From: Salvelinus alpinus
Taxonomy: Eukaryota > Chordata > Actinopteri > Salmoniformes > Salmonidae
Assembly (NCBI RefSeq): GCF_045679555.1
Contig: NC_092092.1
Coordinates: 7,371,643 to 7,435,642 of the forward strand
Length of the DNA: 64,000 nt
Direction: 5' to 3'
The position numbers were made by a program, and so were the translations under genes. Shown here in pieces: positions 57,897 through 64,000 of this stretch. Every line of letters begins with the position of its first letter. Within the stretch, counting starts at the first letter, position 1. Under the pieces are notes generated by a model, which was not told the DNA's origin, did not search any database, and saw nothing but the letters and a program-made list of their open reading frames with translations.

Positions 57897-59083
57897 TTAC
57901 ATGACCAAAAGTATGTGGACACATTCTCATCGAACATCTCATTCCAAAATCATGTGCATTAATATGGAGTTGGTCCCCCCTTTGCTGCTATAACAGCCTC
58001 CACTCTTCTGGGAAGGCATTCCACTAGATGTTGGAACATTACTGGGGGGACTTGCTTCCATTCAGCCACGAGCATTAGTGAGGTCGGGCACTAATGTTGT
58101 GCAATTAGGCCTGGCTCGGAGTCGGCATTCCAATTCATCCCAAAGTTGTTCGATGGGTGGAGGTCAGGGCTCTGTGCAGGCCAGTCAAGTTCTTCCACAC
58201 TGATCTCGACAAACCATTTCTGTATGGACCTCACTTTGTGTCATGCTAAAACATAAAAGGGCGTTCCCCAAGCTGTTGCCACAAAGTTGGAAGCACAGAA
58301 TTGTCTAGAATGTCATTGTTTAATGTAGCATTAAGATTTCCCTTCACTGGAACTAAGGGGCCTAGCACGGACCATTATTCCTCCTCCACCAAACTTTAAA
58401 GTTGGCACTATGCAGTCGAGCAGGTAACGTTCTCCTGGCATTCGCCAAACCCAGATTTGTCCGTCGGACTGCTAGATGGTGTAGCGTGATTCATCACTCC
58501 AGAGAACGCGTTCCCACTGCTCCAGAGTCCAATGGCGGCGAGCTTTATACCACTCCAGCCAACCCTTGGTATCGCGCATGGTGATCTTAGGCTTGTATGT
58601 GGCTGCTCTGCCATGGAAACCCATTTAAAGAAGCTCCCTACAAACAGTTCTTGTGCTGACGTTGCTTCCAGAGGCAGCTTGGAACTCGGTAGTGAGGGTT
58701 GCAATGGAGGACAGACTATTTTTACGCGCTACGAGCTTCAGCACTCGGCGGTCCTGTTCTGTGAGCTTGTGTGGCCTACAACTTTGTGGCTGAGCCGTTT
58801 CCTAGACGTTTCCACTTCACATTAACAGCACTTACAGCTGACCAGGGCAGCTCTAGCAGGACAGCAATTTGATGAACTGACTTGTTGGAAAGATAGCATC
58901 CTATGATGGTGCCACGTTGAAAGTCACTGAACTCTTCAGTAAGGCCATTCTACTGCCAATGTTTGTATATGGAAATTGCATGGCTGTGTGCTCGATTCTA
59001 TTCACCGATCAGCAACAGGTGTGGCTGAAATAGCCAAATCCACTAACTTGAAGGGGTGTCCACATATTGCAGTATATAGCCTG
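57897..59083 (-). mobile_element. Tc1-like transposon, decayed
   Basis: Inverted ends ACCAAAAGTATGTGGACAC (57904) and GGGGTGTCCACATATTGCAG (59053). Transposase is on the minus strand with many breaks. Its antisense gives the short plus frames near 58400-58820. It abuts the previous Tc1 within about 10 bp. Confidence 0.8.
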
Positions 59084-59133
59084 TATCTACTTCTGTGTGG
59101 TGCAAGATGACAAAGAAAGGAAACCAATCATTA

Positions 59134-61208
<2,075 letters not shown>

Positions 61209-62332
61209 TCTGGTCTGCTTAAGGAGCTGCTCTCTCATAGGGACCAATACATTAGTAGCTGGTGCTTAAGGAGCTGCTCTCTCATAGGGACCAATACATT
61301 AGTAGCTGGGTCTGGTCTGCTTAAGGAGCTGCTCTCTCATAGGGACCAATACATTAGTAGCTGGGTCTGGTCTGCTTAAGGAGCTGCTCTCCCTCATAGG
61401 GACCAATACATTAGTAGCTGGGTCTGGTCTGCTTAAGGAGCTGCTCTCTCATAGGGACCAATACATTAGTAGCTGGTGCTTAAGGAGCTGCTCTCTCATA
61501 TGGACCAATACATTAGTAGCTGGGTCTGGTCTGCTTAAGGAGCTGCTCTCTCATAGGGACCAATACATTAGTAGCTGGGTCTGGTCTGCTTAAGGAGCTG
61601 CTCTCTCATAGAGACCAATACATTAGTAGCTGGGTCTGGTCTGCTTAAGGAGCTGCTCTCTCATAGGGACCAATACATTAGCAGCTGGGTCTGGTCTGCT
61701 TAAGGAGTTGCTCTCCCATAGGGACCAACACATTAGTAGCTGGGTCTGGTCTGCTTAAGGAGCTGCTCTCTCATAGAGACCAATACATTAGTAGCTGGGT
61801 CTGGTCTGCTTAAGGAGCTGCTCTACCACAGGGACCAATACATTAGTAGCTGGGTCTGGTCTGCTTAAGGAGCTGCTCTCTCATAGAGACCAATACATTA
61901 ATAGCTGGGTCTGGTCTGCTTAAGGAGCTGCTCTCTCATAGGGACCAATACATTAGTAGCTGGGTCTGGTCTGCTTAAGGAGCTGCTCTCTCATAGAGAC
62001 CAATACATTAGTAGCTGGGTCTGGTCTGCTTAAGGAGCTGCTCTCTCATAGGGACCAATACATTAGTAGCTGGGTCTGGTCTGCTTAAGGAGCTGCTCTC
62101 CCTCATAGGGACCAATACATTAGTAGCTGGGTCTGGTCTGCTTAAGGAGCTGCTCTACCACAGGGACCAATACATTAGTAGCTGGGTCTGGTCTGCTTAA
62201 GGAGCTGCTCTCTCATAGGGACCAATACATTAGTAGCTGGGTCTGGTCTGCTTAAGGAGCTGCTCTCCCATAGGGACCAGTACATTAGTAGCTGGGTCTG
62301 GTCTGCTTAAGGAGCTGCTCTCTCATAGGGAC
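61209..62332. repeat. 55-bp minisatellite, about 20 copies
   Basis: The unit is GTCTGGTCTGCTTAAGGAGC plus TGCTCTCTCATAGGGACCAA and TACATTAGTAGCTGG. Two early copies lack the GTCTGGTCT part, and single-base variants (AGAGACC, CCACAGG) recur in register. Confidence 0.97.
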
Positions 62333-62334
62333 CA

Positions 62335-62419
<85 letters not shown>

Positions 62420-62470
62420 GACACAGAGACACAGAGAGAGGGAGACACAGCGAGCGGGAGAGAGAGAGAC

Positions 62471-62519
<49 letters not shown>

Positions 62520-62636
62520 GGCAGGGACAGAGACACAGAGAGAGGGAGACACAGAGAGACAGACAGGGACAGAGACACAGAAGAGGGAGACACAGAGAGA
62601 CAGACAGGGACAGAGACACAGAGAGAGGGAGAGAGA
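62333..62636. repeat. (GA)n / (GACA)n compound microsatellite
   Basis: GA, then two long GACA tracts separated by GAGACACAGAGAGAGGGAG-type units. The minus-strand SLSL/CLSV frames are artefacts. Confidence 0.97.
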
Positions 62637-62944
62637 ATGTTTCCTCATTCATCTCACACAAATTCATCGTCTCCTCCCCCAGTCTCTATCATTTGCACTT
62701 CAAGCACTTTTTTGCAGTTTTTCTCCCTCCAGAACATATTGTATGTAGGCCAGGGTTATCACACAGTCAGGGCTTCAAAGAGAGGGAGCATTCCCATTGG
62801 ATTTCCATGTATTCTGAAGAGCATACCACATGCTTTTGGACATTGTGTGCCACTGGAGTTAGTCAACCAACATTCATCTCACATGCTAACACAAATTCAC
62901 TGACCTGTTCAGTACTATCAGCACAAAACAACTCAAACATTCAA

Positions 62945-64000
62945 ATGTTTCCAACACCAGTATCCCTGCCCACTGTCCCTGACTCCTCCATCACACTCAC
63001 CCCTTCTGTCTCATCTACTGTCCCTGACTCCTCCATCACACTCACCCCTTCTGTCTCACCTTCTGTCTCATCTACTGTCCCTGACTCCTCCATCACACTC
63101 ACCCCTTCTGTCTCATCCATTGTCCCTGACTCCTCCATCACACTCACCCCTTCTGTCTCATCTACTGTCCCTGACTCCTCCATCACACTCACCCCTTCTG
63201 TCTCATTTACTGTCCCTGACTCCTCCATCACACTCACCCCTTCTGTCTCATCTACTGTCCCTGACTCCTCCATCACACTCACCCCTTCTGTCTCATCCAT
63301 TGTCCCTGACTCCTCCATCACACTCACCCCTTCTGTCTCATCTACTGTCCCTGACTCCTCCATCACACTCACCCCTTCTGTCTCATCTACTGTCCCTGAC
63401 TCCTCCATCACACTCACCCCTTCTGTCTCATCTACTGTCCCTGACTCCTCCATCACACTCACCCCTTCTGTCTCATCCACTGTCCCTGACTCCTCCATCA
63501 CACTCACCCCTTCTGTCTCATCTACTGTCTCATCCACTGTCCCTGACTACTCCATCACACTCACCCCTTCTGTCTCATCTACTGTCCCTGACTCCTCCAT
63601 CACACTCACCCCTTCTGTCTCATCTACTGTCCCTGACTCCTCCATCACACTCACCCCTTCTGTCTCATCCAATGTCCCTGACTCCTCCATCACACTCACC
63701 CCTTCTGTCTCATCCACTGTCCCTGACTCCTCCATCACACTCACCCCTTCTGTCTCATCTACTGTCCCTGACTCCTCCATCACACTCACCCCTTCTGTCT
63801 CATCCACTGTCCCTGACTCCTCCATCACACTCACCCCTTCTGTCTCATCTACTGTCCCTGACTCCTCCATCACACTCACTCCTTCTGTCTCATCCACTGT
63901 CCCTGACTCCTCCATCACACTCACCCCTTCTGTCTCATCTACTGTCCCTGACTCCTCCATCACACTCACCCCTTCTGTCTCATCCACTGTCCCTGACTCC
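62945..64000 (+). CDS. Possible mucin-like Ser/Thr/Pro repeat ORF, partial, runs off the window (may be only a minisatellite)
   Basis: From ATG 62945 the plus strand reads MFPTPVSLPTVPDSSITLTP and then repeats of STVPDSSITLTPSVS to the window end without a stop (at least 352 codons). The two irregular units (63045-63060 and 63516-63545) keep the frame. The frame is also open upstream to at least 62882. A Ser/Thr/Pro-rich 15-residue repeat is what O-glycosylated mucin domains look like. No signal peptide, splice sites or non-repeat domain are visible, and the minus strand is open too (DETEGVSVMEESGTV). Similar arrays elsewhere in this window are clearly non-coding. Treat as a hypothesis. Confidence 0.25.
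   Translation, partial: MFPTPVSLPTVPDSSITLTPSVSSTVPDSSITLTPSVSPSVSSTVPDSSITLTPSVSSIVPDSSITLTPSVSSTVPDSSITLTPSVSFTVPDSSITLTPSVSSTVPDSSITLTPSVSSIVPDSSITLTPSVSSTVPDSSITLTPSVSSTVPDSSITLTPSVSSTVPDSSITLTPSVSSTVPDSSITLTPSVSSTVSSTVPDYSITLTPSVSSTVPDSSITLTPSVSSTVPDSSITLTPSVSSNVPDSSITLTPSVSSTVPDSSITLTPSVSSTVPDSSITLTPSVSSTVPDSSITLTPSVSSTVPDSSITLTPSVSSTVPDSSITLTPSVSSTVPDSSITLTPSVSSTVPDS
62972..64000. repeat. 45-bp minisatellite, about 23 copies, continuing beyond the window
   Basis: The unit is TCTACTGTCCCTGACTCCTC plus CATCACACTCACCCCTTCTG and TCTCA. Variants (TCTACT/TCCACT/TCCATT) alternate, suggesting a 90-bp higher-order unit in part of the array. Confidence 0.97.

Noticed and set aside
58402..58825. 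Plus-strand frames of 60-97 codons
   Set aside because: They are antisense to the decayed Tc1 transposase at 57897-59083.
61209..62332. Regularly spaced identical units resembling a CRISPR array
   Set aside because: Units are contiguous with no unique spacers, there are no cas genes, and the host is a vertebrate; it is a minisatellite.
62285..62667. Minus-strand Ser/Leu/Cys/Val-rich frames over 100 codons
   Set aside because: Direct translation of (GA)n and (GACA)n simple repeats.

Overview
This window comes from a salmonid fish genome (Oncorhynchus/Salmo/Salvelinus type). The evidence is a canonical HpaI-type SINE, Sleeping-Beauty-lineage and other Tc1-like transposons, long fish LINEs, many solo LTRs, and vertebrate exon/intron genes. 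There are no prokaryotic features. Most of the 64 kb is mobile DNA or tandem repeat; roughly 9 kb alone is minisatellite.

Layout. 0.2-1.5 kb: last three exons of a trypsin-like, probably GPI-anchored serine protease (+). 3.0-4.6 kb: a decayed Sleeping-Beauty-type Tc1 element. 5.0-10.1 kb: a retroelement ORF1 remnant swollen by a 36-bp minisatellite, then nested salmonid repeats with two solo LTRs that have perfect 5-bp target duplications. 10.7-28.85 kb: a broken, intron-containing relic of the centrosomal gene CEP131 (+). It carries frameshifts, an in-frame stop, a lost splice acceptor and repeat insertions inside exons, and its introns hold minisatellites, a perfect 70-bp foldback repeat, a piggyBac relic and a ~4.4-kb LINE (-) with a 2A-like D-x-E-x-N-P-G-P motif. 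28.9-41.4 kb: minisatellites (28, 46 and 38 bp), two Tc1-like elements, a hAT relic, an LTR piece, and a LINE interrupted by another Tc1. 42.3-54.8 kb: one intact gene (+), a GalNAc alpha-2,6-sialyltransferase (ST6GALNAC1/2 type), nine coding exons, 468 aa. 54.9-59.1 kb: four Tc1-type elements in a row. 59.1-64 kb: sparse unique DNA, then 27-, 55- and 45-bp minisatellites. The 45-bp array is an open mucin-like frame on + and runs off the window.

The genes do not form a pathway. CEP131 and ST6GALNAC1/2 both lie on human 17q25, so their proximity fits conserved synteny. The dead CEP131 is most simply one duplicate lost after the salmonid whole-genome duplication (inference). I found no convincing new biological system. 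The items most worth checking are the CEP131 relic, the LINE 2A-like leader, the foldback repeat, the twin solo LTRs, the SINE-born minisatellite, and the mucin-like array at the right edge.
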